Translations under genes and position numbers: made by a program | Assembly (NCBI RefSeq): GCF_000213555.1 | Contig: NZ_GL891994.1 | Span: 49,612-76,150 of the forward strand | Direction of reading: 5' to 3' | Length of the DNA: 26,539 nt | Source: Dysgonomonas gadei ATCC BAA-286 | Lineage (GTDB): Bacteria > Bacteroidota > Bacteroidia > Bacteroidales > Dysgonomonadaceae | The notes under the pieces: model-generated | Seen by the model: only the letters and a program-made list of their open reading frames with translations | Databases searched by the model: none | Told to the model about the DNA's origin: nothing | In this document: piece by piece, positions 16,835 through 25,158 of the stretch | Layout: each line of letters begins with the position of its first letter | Position numbering within the stretch: the stretch's first letter is position 1

Positions 16835-17290
16835 CTAGAAATTAACCGTTACGGTTACACTTCCTCCACCACTGCTACTAATGCTACCGCTCACACTCCA
16901 GCCACTACTGCCGCTATAGCCACCGCTAGCATTCCAGCCACTATTGCCACTGTAACCGCCACTTACATTCCAGCCACTACTGCTGCTATAGCCACCGCTT
17001 GCACTCCAGCCGCTGCTACTTCCATAACCACCACTTACACTCCAACCGCTACCACTATTATAGCCGCCACTTATATTCCAGCCACTATTGCTACTGCTAC
17101 CACTCATACTCCAACCGCTACTACTAGAGCTACCCAATGGAGGAAAAGAAGTAGTATAGTCATAATTCGAGGAAGTTATTAATGGGGGTATATAAGGAGG
17201 ATTTCCTCCTGTTCCTCCTACATATTTAGCTGCTTCGGCTGCTGATAATTGTTCTAGGTCGTCTAATAAAATTCTTTTTAATTTTTTCAT
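16835..17290 (-). CDS. Double-glycine-leader precursor peptide with a Gly/Ser/Trp repeat core
   Basis: This is the likely substrate of the cluster. The 151-residue product has an N-terminal leader of 26 residues (MKKLKRILLDDLEQLSAAE..., ending KYVGG) of the GG-Bacteroidales precursor type. The C39 domain of the exporter would cut after Gly25-Gly26; a second GG follows at 28-29. Residues 30-53 form a Pro/Tyr-rich linker (NPPYIPP, SFPPLG). Residues 54-137 hold seven SGW-centred repeats of about 12 residues with consensus SGW(S/N)x-SGGY-xxx: Trp at 60, 71, 83, 95, 107, 119 and 131, and Tyr at 77, 89, 101, 113 and 125. The end is SVTVTVNF, a probable beta-strand. There is no Cys, and no Lys or Arg after the leader. 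The core is far longer and more regular than usual bacteriocin cores. It could be a glycosylated repeat peptide, an adhesive or fibre-forming secreted polymer, or an antimicrobial; the sequence does not decide. Confidence 0.85.
   Translation of the reverse strand: MKKLKRILLDDLEQLSAAEAAKYVGGTGGNPPYIPPLITSSNYDYTTSFPPLGSSSSSGWSMSGSSSNSGWNISGGYNSGSGWSVSGGYGSSSGWSASGGYSSSSGWNVSGGYSGNSGWNASGGYSGSSGWSVSGSISSSGGGSVTVTVNF
16880..17131 (-). repeat. 36-bp tandem coding repeats in the precursor core
   Basis: Seven units, most of them exactly 36 bases, encode the SGW repeats; the first interval is 33 bases. Units differ mainly at third codon positions (for instance on the plus strand ATTCCAGCCACTATTG against ACTCCAACCGCTACC). 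The serine codons in the repeats are AGT or AGC, one or two changes from glycine codons. Conserved residues with diverged third positions point to selection on the protein. Such an array can gain or lose units by slippage or recombination. Confidence 0.85.
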
Positions 17291-17340
17291 AATGTTTTTT
17301 TTTGATTTAACTCTATAAATTAAATTGCTATTATTTTATT

Positions 17341-17351
17341 TCACCTCCTTT
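17341..17351 (-). promoter_or_regulatory. Perfect anti-16S complement far upstream of the precursor start
   Basis: On the minus strand AAAGGAGGTGA matches the 3' end of 16S rRNA without a mismatch. It lies 12 bases after the aspartic-protease stop and about 50 bases before the precursor ATG, with no start codon at usual spacing. Bacteroidetes rarely use such sites. It may be chance, a ribosome standby site or part of a folded leader. The 73-base gap shows no clear promoter. Confidence 0.35.
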
Positions 17352-17363
17352 CTTTTTATAATT

Positions 17364-18752
17364 TTAGTTTATAGCTTCCACTCTCATATTATCAAAATCG
17401 AAAACGATTTTTTTTCCTAGTTTTTTAATAAAATTGAGACCGACCACTCCATCAAAAATATTAATGTGGGAGAATTTATCCACTATAATAACTCGCTCCA
17501 TATCATAATTTACTAATCTGCCATTGGTATAAATTTTCACGTCTTTTACATATTCGTATGGAATATTGAATGTACTTCCGGTCATTGTATGATGATGCAG
17601 GGGTTCTTTATTCTCTACCGAATCTATTTCTATATTGTCTTTATTTTTTTCGTAAAATGAGGTTGTTAAGGTTAGAAAATCATCCGCCCCCGAGTCTAGG
17701 TACCCTACATAACTTAAACCATTGACTCTCAATTTTAAATATGGATTATCCTTTATTATAAAAATGTTAGAAAAATCATTGGATCGCATATGCTCTGTGT
17801 TGTTTGGAAAAGAAATTGTACTCTTTTCCCAATCAAGCTCAATCTTCCCGATTCGCTTTATTGCAGGCAGTCCCATTACTATTTGATTATCACTAAAGAT
17901 TCTTTCAATATTTAGTTTTGTTTCATTGTCTAATGTGGCTGGTAAATGGGAATGAAAATTTTCTTCAAAAACCAAAACTGGAATATTATAAAGTTGTACA
18001 TTCTTCAAATTTATACTATCAATTATTTCTAAAACAACTTTTCTTGGTTTACCATTTACCATCTGTATACTATCCTGATCGCTTACTGACTTTTTTGTTC
18101 CAATTTTATCGGCAAGACTCCGTGTCATCATAAAATATGCAGTAACTCCTGTATCAAACCAAGTCTGGACTGCAACATCATTATATCTAGCATCAATATA
18201 TATATATTTGCTGTTATTAAGTTCGATAATATCATTCTCACTACACTCCTTTCTTACTATCCTTATTCGAGGTTCATTCATTTCCCTATTCTTGAAAGAA
18301 GACTTTATATTTTCTACATAATTGATTTCTTTCTGAATAAAGTCCGGCTCCAAATCAAATGGATTTCTATTTAAATAATCCAGAAATTTATCACAAGAAT
18401 TTATCCCATCTTTAAATCGTTGCTCATCTCCATAGAGCTTAAATAATCTTCCATAATAGGTACCAATTCCAGGCCCCATTTTTAGCTCATAATCTCGATT
18501 TGAAAACACGTTTTCCAAATAAATAGCAGCACTATCAGATTTATTGAAAAAAAGAGCCATATGAAATTTATATAATAAATCAAGAGCTTTATCATTTGAT
18601 GGTAATTTATCCGAGTACTGCATCCGAAATTCTCTTGCATCAAAGCATCTACCCTGCTGCATAAGATTTACTAGTTCCTGAGCATAGTTACGTTGAGCAA
18701 ACGTAACCGAAGTAAAAGGGAGTAATAATAGGATTAAAATAATTCTCTTCAT
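17364..18752 (-). CDS. Two-lobed retropepsin-like aspartic protease, exported
   Basis: This is a probable periplasmic or surface aspartic endopeptidase. The start at 18752 gives 462 residues with a clean signal peptide (MKRIILILLLLPFTSVTFAQ); the frame is open up to 18797, but that would put a basic stretch before the signal. Residues 21-160 are helical with no recognised family. Two aspartic-protease lobes follow, each with a catalytic motif: WFDTGV (Asp200) and YLDSGADD (Asp353). Each lobe ends in the expected strand-turn pattern (VMGLPAIKRIGKIELDW and VVGLNFIKKLGKKIVFDF), so both half-sites are present in one chain. It lies between the TolC-like gene and the precursor, so it may process or degrade the exported peptide, but no substrate can be inferred. 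Its DNA is more AT-rich than the exporter genes. Confidence 0.8.
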   Translation of the reverse strand: MKRIILILLLLPFTSVTFAQRNYAQELVNLMQQGRCFDAREFRMQYSDKLPSNDKALDLLYKFHMALFFNKSDSAAIYLENVFSNRDYELKMGPGIGTYYGRLFKLYGDEQRFKDGINSCDKFLDYLNRNPFDLEPDFIQKEINYVENIKSSFKNREMNEPRIRIVRKECSENDIIELNNSKYIYIDARYNDVAVQTWFDTGVTAYFMMTRSLADKIGTKKSVSDQDSIQMVNGKPRKVVLEIIDSINLKNVQLYNIPVLVFEENFHSHLPATLDNETKLNIERIFSDNQIVMGLPAIKRIGKIELDWEKSTISFPNNTEHMRSNDFSNIFIIKDNPYLKLRVNGLSYVGYLDSGADDFLTLTTSFYEKNKDNIEIDSVENKEPLHHHTMTGSTFNIPYEYVKDVKIYTNGRLVNYDMERVIIVDKFSHINIFDGVVGLNFIKKLGKKIVFDFDNMRVEAIN

Positions 18753-18812
18753 TGCACTTGGTTTAGATTTATAAAACTTATACTTTTTGACTATCATTCT
18801 ATCTACTACAAA

Positions 18813-20312
18813 CTATTTAGGTGAATATTTTAAAATATCCATTTTCTGCTCCAACAAGGCTGAAATCTCTTTCTGTTTCTCAAAATCGTAAAGAGTCAAC
18901 TTCCTTATCTTAAAATAACCGGACCAATAATATTTAAGTGTATTTAGATAATTCCGCTGGGATTCCTTGTATCTATTCAAGGATAAGGTAAGGGTGCTTA
19001 TATCCGCTTTACCTACAATAAAGCGTTTTTTATTTATCCTGTAAGCCTCGTCTGCCAGTGACAGGACTTCTTTGGCAGAGGATATTAATTCTTTCTGATT
19101 ATCAAAATTGTCAATTGCTGATATTAACTCCTGTTCGAGATTCTGTCTTTTTTGTTGTATGGAAAACCGGGTAACCCCTAAATTACTTTTTGCCATATTC
19201 ACCCGTCCTTTCCTTACTCCCCAGTCCAAGATAGGGATTGACAAACTAACCGTAAATATATCCTGTTGCAAAGGCCTGCGATATGCTCCTGCGAAATTAT
19301 CTGCCACCTGATTAAATCCGACGCTGGCTGAAACGCTGGCCCCAAATGCCGCTTTTCGATTCCTGTCAACTTCTCTTTCTACCTCCAGTATTTCTTGTTG
19401 GTAAGCCAGATAGTCAGGGTTATTATTTTGTGCATATATTAGAGCATCATCGACTATTACGGGTATATCATTTGTCCTGTCCGGTAATTTTAGTGTGTAT
19501 CCTTTATTCTTATCAAGATTCAAAAATGTAATAAAAGCAAACCTTGCATCTTTCAGGTTTAATTCCACATTTTTGAGCGTATTTTGTGCATTGATCCTAT
19601 CCAGTTTCAATGTCAGTACATCCGCTTCGGATATAGCTGATATTTTTTGTCTTTCCAATCCGATAGTATATAAAGTATCGGCCGAGAGTAAGTTCTCTAA
19701 AGCTAATTCATGCTCTTTTTCTGCCTGTGCATAGTTAAAGAAGTATTGTACGGTACTTTCTGCTATTTCCTGTTGGCGGTACAGGAATTGCTTCTTCACT
19801 TTTTCGAATTTCAAAGGTTCTATCTTCTTTTCCCATTTAAAGCTGTTGAATCCGAATAATGCCTGGGAATAACCGACACGGACAGGTACGCTGTTGAATT
19901 GAGTATAGGTATTTTCCCAAAAATTTCGTATATAGCCTAATTCCGAATCAACGAAGAAAGTTCCTCCGGTAAGATCAAAATTTTGGCTCAAGGTTAATCC
20001 TGTGGATGAATAGAATGATTGTTGAGTTCGATACACATCTATATTTTCTTGAAAATCATAACGCTTTACGATGTTCCAGTTGTATTGTACAGGTGTCATC
20101 TTTAAGGATAATGCCGGCAGACGAGCGGCCTTGTATGAGCGGTATTCCCAATAACCTGATTGGTAATAATTCTGAGCAATGAAGGCTTGTAAAGAACTGT
20201 CAGACGCAATTTCGATACATTCAAATAAGTCCAATTCTTTGTGCTCTTGTGAGTAAAGAGAAACGGAAAAAGAACTTATAATACCAATTAATAATATAAG
20301 AAATACTTTCAT
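18813..20312 (-). CDS. TolC-like outer-membrane efflux protein
   Basis: This is the outer-membrane channel of a type I-like export system for the cluster's peptide. The 499-residue product begins with a signal peptide (MKVFLILLIGIISSFSVSLYSQ) and a typical TolC-family start (LDLFECIEIASDSSLQAF). It continues as long amphipathic helices and two strand-rich segments, such as LSQNFDLTGGTFFVDSELGY and VSLSIPILDWGVRKGRVNMAKSNL, the latter a common signature of the family. The GKADISTLTLSLNRYKESQRNYLN segment is also characteristic. It starts 9 bases after the HlyD-like gene and is plainly in one operon with it. No transport substrate can be read from the sequence apart from this context. Confidence 0.9.
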   Translation of the reverse strand: MKVFLILLIGIISSFSVSLYSQEHKELDLFECIEIASDSSLQAFIAQNYYQSGYWEYRSYKAARLPALSLKMTPVQYNWNIVKRYDFQENIDVYRTQQSFYSSTGLTLSQNFDLTGGTFFVDSELGYIRNFWENTYTQFNSVPVRVGYSQALFGFNSFKWEKKIEPLKFEKVKKQFLYRQQEIAESTVQYFFNYAQAEKEHELALENLLSADTLYTIGLERQKISAISEADVLTLKLDRINAQNTLKNVELNLKDARFAFITFLNLDKNKGYTLKLPDRTNDIPVIVDDALIYAQNNNPDYLAYQQEILEVEREVDRNRKAAFGASVSASVGFNQVADNFAGAYRRPLQQDIFTVSLSIPILDWGVRKGRVNMAKSNLGVTRFSIQQKRQNLEQELISAIDNFDNQKELISSAKEVLSLADEAYRINKKRFIVGKADISTLTLSLNRYKESQRNYLNTLKYYWSGYFKIRKLTLYDFEKQKEISALLEQKMDILKYSPK

Positions 20313-20321
20313 ATACTTGGT

Positions 20322-21659
20322 CTATTTGGTATTGAACTTTATGTTATCGAATAACCTTTCGATCAGCCGACGATCTTTCACAATGATATCGGCTTGTCCT
20401 CCGATTTCGTATTTAAAATCCAACTTATCTCCATAGTTTGTAATCAGGCCGTCCGGCATATCTACCATTACAAGATAAGTATTGATATTGCTTTGTGAAG
20501 TTTTATATTCATTGGTAATGAGTGATATAGACCTCACTATTCCTTTTATAGATCCGAACTCTGCATACGGATAATCATCCAACTTGATTGTCACATTACT
20601 GCCTGTTTTCACTTTGCCCGCACCCATCGCAGGAAGCAGGACTTGGCCAAGTATGGAATTTTCTTTTGGTACGATACCGAACACATCTTCTCCGGCCTGG
20701 ACAAATTGATCGTTAGCCCAGAATTTAAGAAACTCTACCTGTCCGTCAAACGGAGCTTTTAACACATAGGTTTGTTCCCATTGTTTGATCTGGTCATTCA
20801 GTTCATGATAGGATGCAAATAAATCGAGATGGAGTTGCCTTTCTTTCTCCCTGCGTTCTACCAAAAGTTGGGACAACTTGTTTTCACTTTCTGTAATCTG
20901 CATTTCAACAGAGGCTATTTCTTTCACTAGATTTTGATTGTTCTGTCTGGCTGAAAGGAGTTCTATCCGGCTCCTGTCTATTTCAAACTCATATGTTGAC
21001 ACAAGGTCTTTATTTAATGAAGAATATTTATCCAGCCATTTTTCAGAAATCTCCAGATTCTCTGTAGATATACTCAAGGCATTTTTTGTTTCATTCAATA
21101 TTTTTTCTCGCCACTTGATACCATCAACCAGGCTTATTTGCTGCTGTTCATAAACATTGTCATCGGAATAATCAATTATACTTTTCAGCGAAGACAGAAA
21201 CGAGTAATATTTCATATTCAGTTCTCCCAGAGATACTTTCTCAGGGAATAGGGTTACTGTATGTTTAAATGTTCCCGATTCGTTCGGATCGAACTGATTC
21301 ATCAGGGAGGCTATTTTCTGTACATCATCTGTATTCGCCGAGTTTTGAATAACTGCAATATATTCTCCTTCTTTTACAGTGTCCTGCGCCTTAAATCCCA
21401 GAATATTGATTTTACCCGATACATGAGCCGGCAATTTAACAGGGGACATATTCGAATTTATCTTTATTTGTCCTGTAACGACATCGGGATATTTTATTAG
21501 CCATCCAAAAATAAAAAGCAATATAGAAAAGACTATTATTGCCGCAGCCACCCACTTGCTGAAAGCAGTAGGCATACGGTCTATAATGTCGCTTACCTCT
21601 TCACTCCGTTTTGAATTATCCCTCGACTTCGGTCGTAACTTCAACAGGTTCCAGATCAT
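20322..21659 (-). CDS. HlyD-family periplasmic adaptor subunit
   Basis: This membrane-fusion protein links the inner-membrane ABC exporter to the TolC-like channel. The 445-residue product has a short cytoplasmic N-terminus (MIWNLLKLRPKSRD) and one transmembrane segment at about residues 36-57 (VAAAIIVFSILLFIFGWLI). A lipoyl-like half-motif (VKLPAHVSGKINILGFKAQDTVKEGEYIAVI) is followed by a long helical hairpin rich in Glu, Lys and Gln. The second half-motif is VLKAPFDGQVEFLKFWANDQFVQAGEDVFGIVP, and beta-barrel sequence closes the protein. Its start overlaps the exporter gene by 44 bases, suggesting tight translational coupling; no later Met would keep the N-terminus in front of the membrane segment. 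Confidence 0.9.
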   Translation of the reverse strand: MIWNLLKLRPKSRDNSKRSEEVSDIIDRMPTAFSKWVAAAIIVFSILLFIFGWLIKYPDVVTGQIKINSNMSPVKLPAHVSGKINILGFKAQDTVKEGEYIAVIQNSANTDDVQKIASLMNQFDPNESGTFKHTVTLFPEKVSLGELNMKYYSFLSSLKSIIDYSDDNVYEQQQISLVDGIKWREKILNETKNALSISTENLEISEKWLDKYSSLNKDLVSTYEFEIDRSRIELLSARQNNQNLVKEIASVEMQITESENKLSQLLVERREKERQLHLDLFASYHELNDQIKQWEQTYVLKAPFDGQVEFLKFWANDQFVQAGEDVFGIVPKENSILGQVLLPAMGAGKVKTGSNVTIKLDDYPYAEFGSIKGIVRSISLITNEYKTSQSNINTYLVMVDMPDGLITNYGDKLDFKYEIGGQADIIVKDRRLIERLFDNIKFNTK

Positions 21660-23838
21660 ATTGACTTTGTATTAATTCATGATAATGCCCTTTTCTTTCC
21701 ATTAGTGTATTGTGGTTTCCTAATTCCACAATCATCCCGGCTTTCATCACAACAATCTGATCCGCCTTTCTGATGGTACTTAACCGATGGGCAATAACAA
21801 TCACTGTACGGTTCTTAAACACATTGTTCAGCGCAGTTACAATCTTTTGTTCGTTGATGGTATCCAAGGCATTGGTCGCTTCGTCCAGAAAGAGGTAGTC
21901 AGGGTTCTTATACAGGGCTCTCGCTATCAAAAGCCGTTGTTTCTGTCCCCCGCTAAGGCCTCTGCCCATTTCTCCAATCATCGTTTGATACCCCTGCGGC
22001 ATAGCTTCGATCTCTTTAGCTATATTGGCTATATCCACTGCCCTTTGTAAGGCCTCATAATCTATTTTTTCTTCATTCAATACGATGTTATTTTGTATCG
22101 TATCATTAAAAACCTTTCCCTCCTGCATGACACTTCCGCATTTAGCTCGCCATTGCCTGAGGCTGATGTTATTTATATTCATATCCCCGATACATACTTC
22201 TCCGTATGATGGCAGATACAATCGCAACAGGATTTTTAATAATGTAGATTTACCGCAGCCACTATCGCCGACTATAGCTGTAACTTTTCCTTCAGGAATT
22301 GTCAGGTAGATTCCTTTCAATACTATCGGTGCATGAGCAGAATAGGCGAATGATAGGTTTTTAACAACAAGGCTTTTATCTCTGGGTAATTCCATACTGT
22401 TGGCTGATATGGATACCATTTCGTCTTCATCGCGTAACTGGTGTATCTCATTGATACGCATAAAACTGATCTTTGCATATTGAGCCGATTGAACAAATCC
22501 AACGAATTGGGCTACTGGGCCATTAAGCATTCCGATTATAAACTGGGTGGATATCATAATACCGAATGTAATATCCCCGTTGATAACAGCAATGGCACAG
22601 AAAAAGGTAACAGCCATATTTTGCATACTATTTATAAACTGGGAACCTAACATTTGAGCATTATTGATATTCAATATCTTAACATTCAGTTTATAAAGGC
22701 GTGCCTGAATAGCTTCCCACTTCCAGCGTTTAGTATCTTCATAATTATTTATTTTTATCTCCTGGATGTTTTCGATAGTTTCCACCCAATAGCTGCGATC
22801 TTTGGATAGCAGGTCAAAATACTCCCAGTCCAGCTTACGCCTGACTTTAAGAAACATGAAAACCCAAAATACATATAACACACTTCCACCTAAGAATATA
22901 AAGAAGATAGTCTTGTTAAATATCAACAGAATGGCACTGAAGATCACAAAGGTGATAGAGGAAAATACCATCCCTAACGAGTTATTCATAATGAAGGCGC
23001 GGATGCGTTCATGGTCATAAGCGCGTTGCAGAATATCCCCTACCAGTTTGTTTTCGAAGAAGGAAACCGGAAGCTTCATCAGTTTGATGAGGTAGTCGGA
23101 TATTAAGGAGATGTTAACGCGGGTGGTCACATGTAGCAGCACCCAGTCGCGAAGTACATTGGACAGGGTAATACTTAACAGCAATACAATATTAGCAGCC
23201 AATACCATATATACAAAATTCACATCCTGTGTCCGGATACCGGTATCGATAACTGCTTTAGAGATGAAGGGCAGGAAGGCTTGCAGTATGGTAGCTATAA
23301 ACATGATTAAAAATAAGATACCAAAGGCCTTTTTATAGGGCGTAAAATAGCCCAACAGGTTTTCGAAGCTTTTTAGTCTTTCTATTTTTTCATGTGCCTC
23401 GATCTGTCTAAAATTAGCCATTGGTTCCAGAGCCATGAGAATGCCGTATGGTTCATCGTTTTTATACCATTTTTCTTTAAACTGTTCATGGGCATAGGAA
23501 GTTAAACTACGTGCCGGATCAGAGACATAAATTCTTTTATTGGTGGCCTTATAGATAACGATAAAGTGGTTATTATCCCAATGGATAATAGCCGGCAATA
23601 CAATCCGTGCGACCAAATCGTCTATGGTAACTTTAACGGATATGCTACGTAGTCCTATTTTATCAGCAGCATAACTGATATCCAATAAAGAAACACCCTC
23701 ACGAGTGATGCCGCATAAATCGCGCAGATATTGCAGTGAATAGTATTTGCCATAGTATTTGGCTATGATTTTCAAACAGGCAGGTCCGCAATCTTTGGCA
23801 TCCATCTGATATTCGTGAGGAAAGGTGGTAAGTAGCAT
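21616..23838 (-). CDS. Peptidase-containing (C39) ABC exporter of double-glycine peptides
   Basis: This inner-membrane transporter cuts the leader after Gly-Gly and exports the mature peptide. The 740-residue product has the standard order. The C39 peptidase covers residues 1 to about 130, with Gln11, catalytic Cys17 in DCGPACL, His91 in NNHFIVIY and Asp107 in DPAR. A six-helix membrane domain runs from about 165 to 460. The ATPase domain has Walker A GDSGCGKST (from Gly524), the LSGGQKQRLLIARAL signature, Walker B YLFLDEATNALD and the H-loop IAHRLST. All catalytic residues are present, so it should be functional. It is the first gene of the cluster in transcription order and is followed by its adaptor and outer-membrane channel. 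The cluster's precursor has a matching GG leader. No clear promoter was recognised in the 70 bases between its ATG and the remnant upstream. Confidence 0.95.
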   Translation of the reverse strand: MLLTTFPHEYQMDAKDCGPACLKIIAKYYGKYYSLQYLRDLCGITREGVSLLDISYAADKIGLRSISVKVTIDDLVARIVLPAIIHWDNNHFIVIYKATNKRIYVSDPARSLTSYAHEQFKEKWYKNDEPYGILMALEPMANFRQIEAHEKIERLKSFENLLGYFTPYKKAFGILFLIMFIATILQAFLPFISKAVIDTGIRTQDVNFVYMVLAANIVLLLSITLSNVLRDWVLLHVTTRVNISLISDYLIKLMKLPVSFFENKLVGDILQRAYDHERIRAFIMNNSLGMVFSSITFVIFSAILLIFNKTIFFIFLGGSVLYVFWVFMFLKVRRKLDWEYFDLLSKDRSYWVETIENIQEIKINNYEDTKRWKWEAIQARLYKLNVKILNINNAQMLGSQFINSMQNMAVTFFCAIAVINGDITFGIMISTQFIIGMLNGPVAQFVGFVQSAQYAKISFMRINEIHQLRDEDEMVSISANSMELPRDKSLVVKNLSFAYSAHAPIVLKGIYLTIPEGKVTAIVGDSGCGKSTLLKILLRLYLPSYGEVCIGDMNINNISLRQWRAKCGSVMQEGKVFNDTIQNNIVLNEEKIDYEALQRAVDIANIAKEIEAMPQGYQTMIGEMGRGLSGGQKQRLLIARALYKNPDYLFLDEATNALDTINEQKIVTALNNVFKNRTVIVIAHRLSTIRKADQIVVMKAGMIVELGNHNTLMERKGHYHELIQSQYDLEPVEVTTEVEG

Positions 23839-23907
23839 AGGTGTATATAAAAAATTATAATACTAACTAATAGTTATCACTAAAAAAGAAGATTATTTAT
23901 ACCGTAA

Positions 23908-24225
23908 TTATTGTTTATCAATCCATTTTATTATTTTATAGGTTATGTCATCTTCTACATAATACTCTCCATCATTCCATTTTGCCAAATTATGTTTATA
24001 GTTTTCTAATATTATAGTTGGAAATTATTGTTGTCTCCTTCACTCATTAATTATAACCAATATCTACATAAGCCTTCTCAATATTCCATCATCATATGAA
24101 GATGCTTCCAATACGGGAACATTTGTCTCAAAATGAGAGAATATCGTTAAAAGATTTTCAACCCTCTTGATGGTGTCAATTCGGACAAGAAATAGAAATA
24201 TTATGTCTTTCAGGTTATATTTCAT
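23908..24225 (-). pseudogene. Remnant of a GT2-like glycosyltransferase gene
   Basis: A 53-codon ORF starts at 24225 (MKYNLKDIIFLFLVRIDTIK..., then VENLLTIFSHFETNVPVLEASSYDDGILRRL) and stops at 24064-24066. It looks like the first strand-helix unit of GT2-like enzymes found with GG-leader peptide clusters (recalled pattern: MKYNLKD..F..PVR.D...R..NL). The same frame, after TGA and TAA codons, continues with coding-like sequence (FPTIILENYKHNLAKW, YYVEDDITYKIIKWIDKQ) to a stop at 23908. The rest of the catalytic domain is missing, so a deletion and point stops are likely. It sits just upstream of the exporter, in the same direction. Confidence 0.5.
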
Positions 24226-25158
24226 GATATTTTAAAGTATTTGATTACGAGAGGATGGCCATTATATATTTTTAACCATCATCATCTCTCTAAAAAAACG
24301 ATATAGTCTTATCTTACAGCAAGATAATCAGTTTAAGTTCTTAGCTATTTATTATATTACTTATGCATTAGTGACATTTGTTAAAATTACACCTATAAGT
24401 TCTTTTTTCACAAGAATTCATTGTGTTATAAAACATAAAAAACAGAACAAGGTATATTGTTAATTGAACCTTTCCATTCATATTCATAAATATCTTTTTT
24501 TATTCAAATAATAGTTCTATCTCTAAATAAAACAATAATTATTCATCTTTAATCTGTAGCGTTCGCAATATAGAATGAATAAAAAGAACATTGAAAAAAT
24601 ATTTAAAAAGATAATCAATGACCTATAGCTAAACCATTTTTAAGCTTAAACTTATATATTCCACCTAGTTTCCTACTTTATAATGGTATAAAACTCTCAG
24701 TTTGTTTTTATCCCATATTAAGTTTCATTAGCTATTAAATTACACATAATTACTCAATCATCAAATTGATCTAAAATTATAGAGAAATAGCTTAGAGTCA
24801 TCTGGATACATATACAAGACAGTTATACTCTCAAGCCCATAGTACATTGTTTATAAGGCATATGCACACTCTTCAAATTATTTTATTTGTAAATTTTAGA
24901 GTTTCATCTGATTTTGGTAAAAATTGAGGTATACTCATTTCTGAAAAAAAATAATTCGCATTTCCTACAGAACACATTACCGATAAAAGTAATAATTGAA
25001 AAGCGTGACACTAGTTAAGTAAGCAAAATGATTAGTATAGCGTAAAACAACTATAGAGCATGAGATCCTTAACAAAATGTTCTACAAACAGTTTCATTTC
25101 ATTTGGCTTTATCTTGTATTTAACTGTTTTATGAGAATGTTTATATTGACTGCCATTT
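24226..25158. other. AT-rich region without intact genes
   Basis: About 930 bases of very AT-rich DNA with stops in all frames. I see no RNA gene, terminator or convincing promoter. Short coding-like scraps occur on the minus strand (for instance YMYPDDSKLFLYN near 24780-24820) but cannot be assigned. It looks like decayed sequence between the peptide cluster and the recombinase remnant. Confidence 0.5.

Noticed and set aside
16880..17131. 36-bp repeats that could suggest a CRISPR array
   Set aside because: The units are directly joined with no spacers, lie in frame inside one coding sequence and follow the codon pattern of the precursor.
16835..17290. Similarity of GY/GS-rich repeats to ice-nucleation proteins
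   Set aside because: The period is 12 rather than 16, the usual TAGxxSxL pattern is absent, and a GG export leader is present. The likeness is only in composition.
24760..24835. Coding-like scrap (YMYPDDSKLFLYN, minus strand) resembling part of a GT2-like enzyme
   Set aside because: It is too short and too diverged to assign, with stops directly after it. It is noted only under the AT-rich region.
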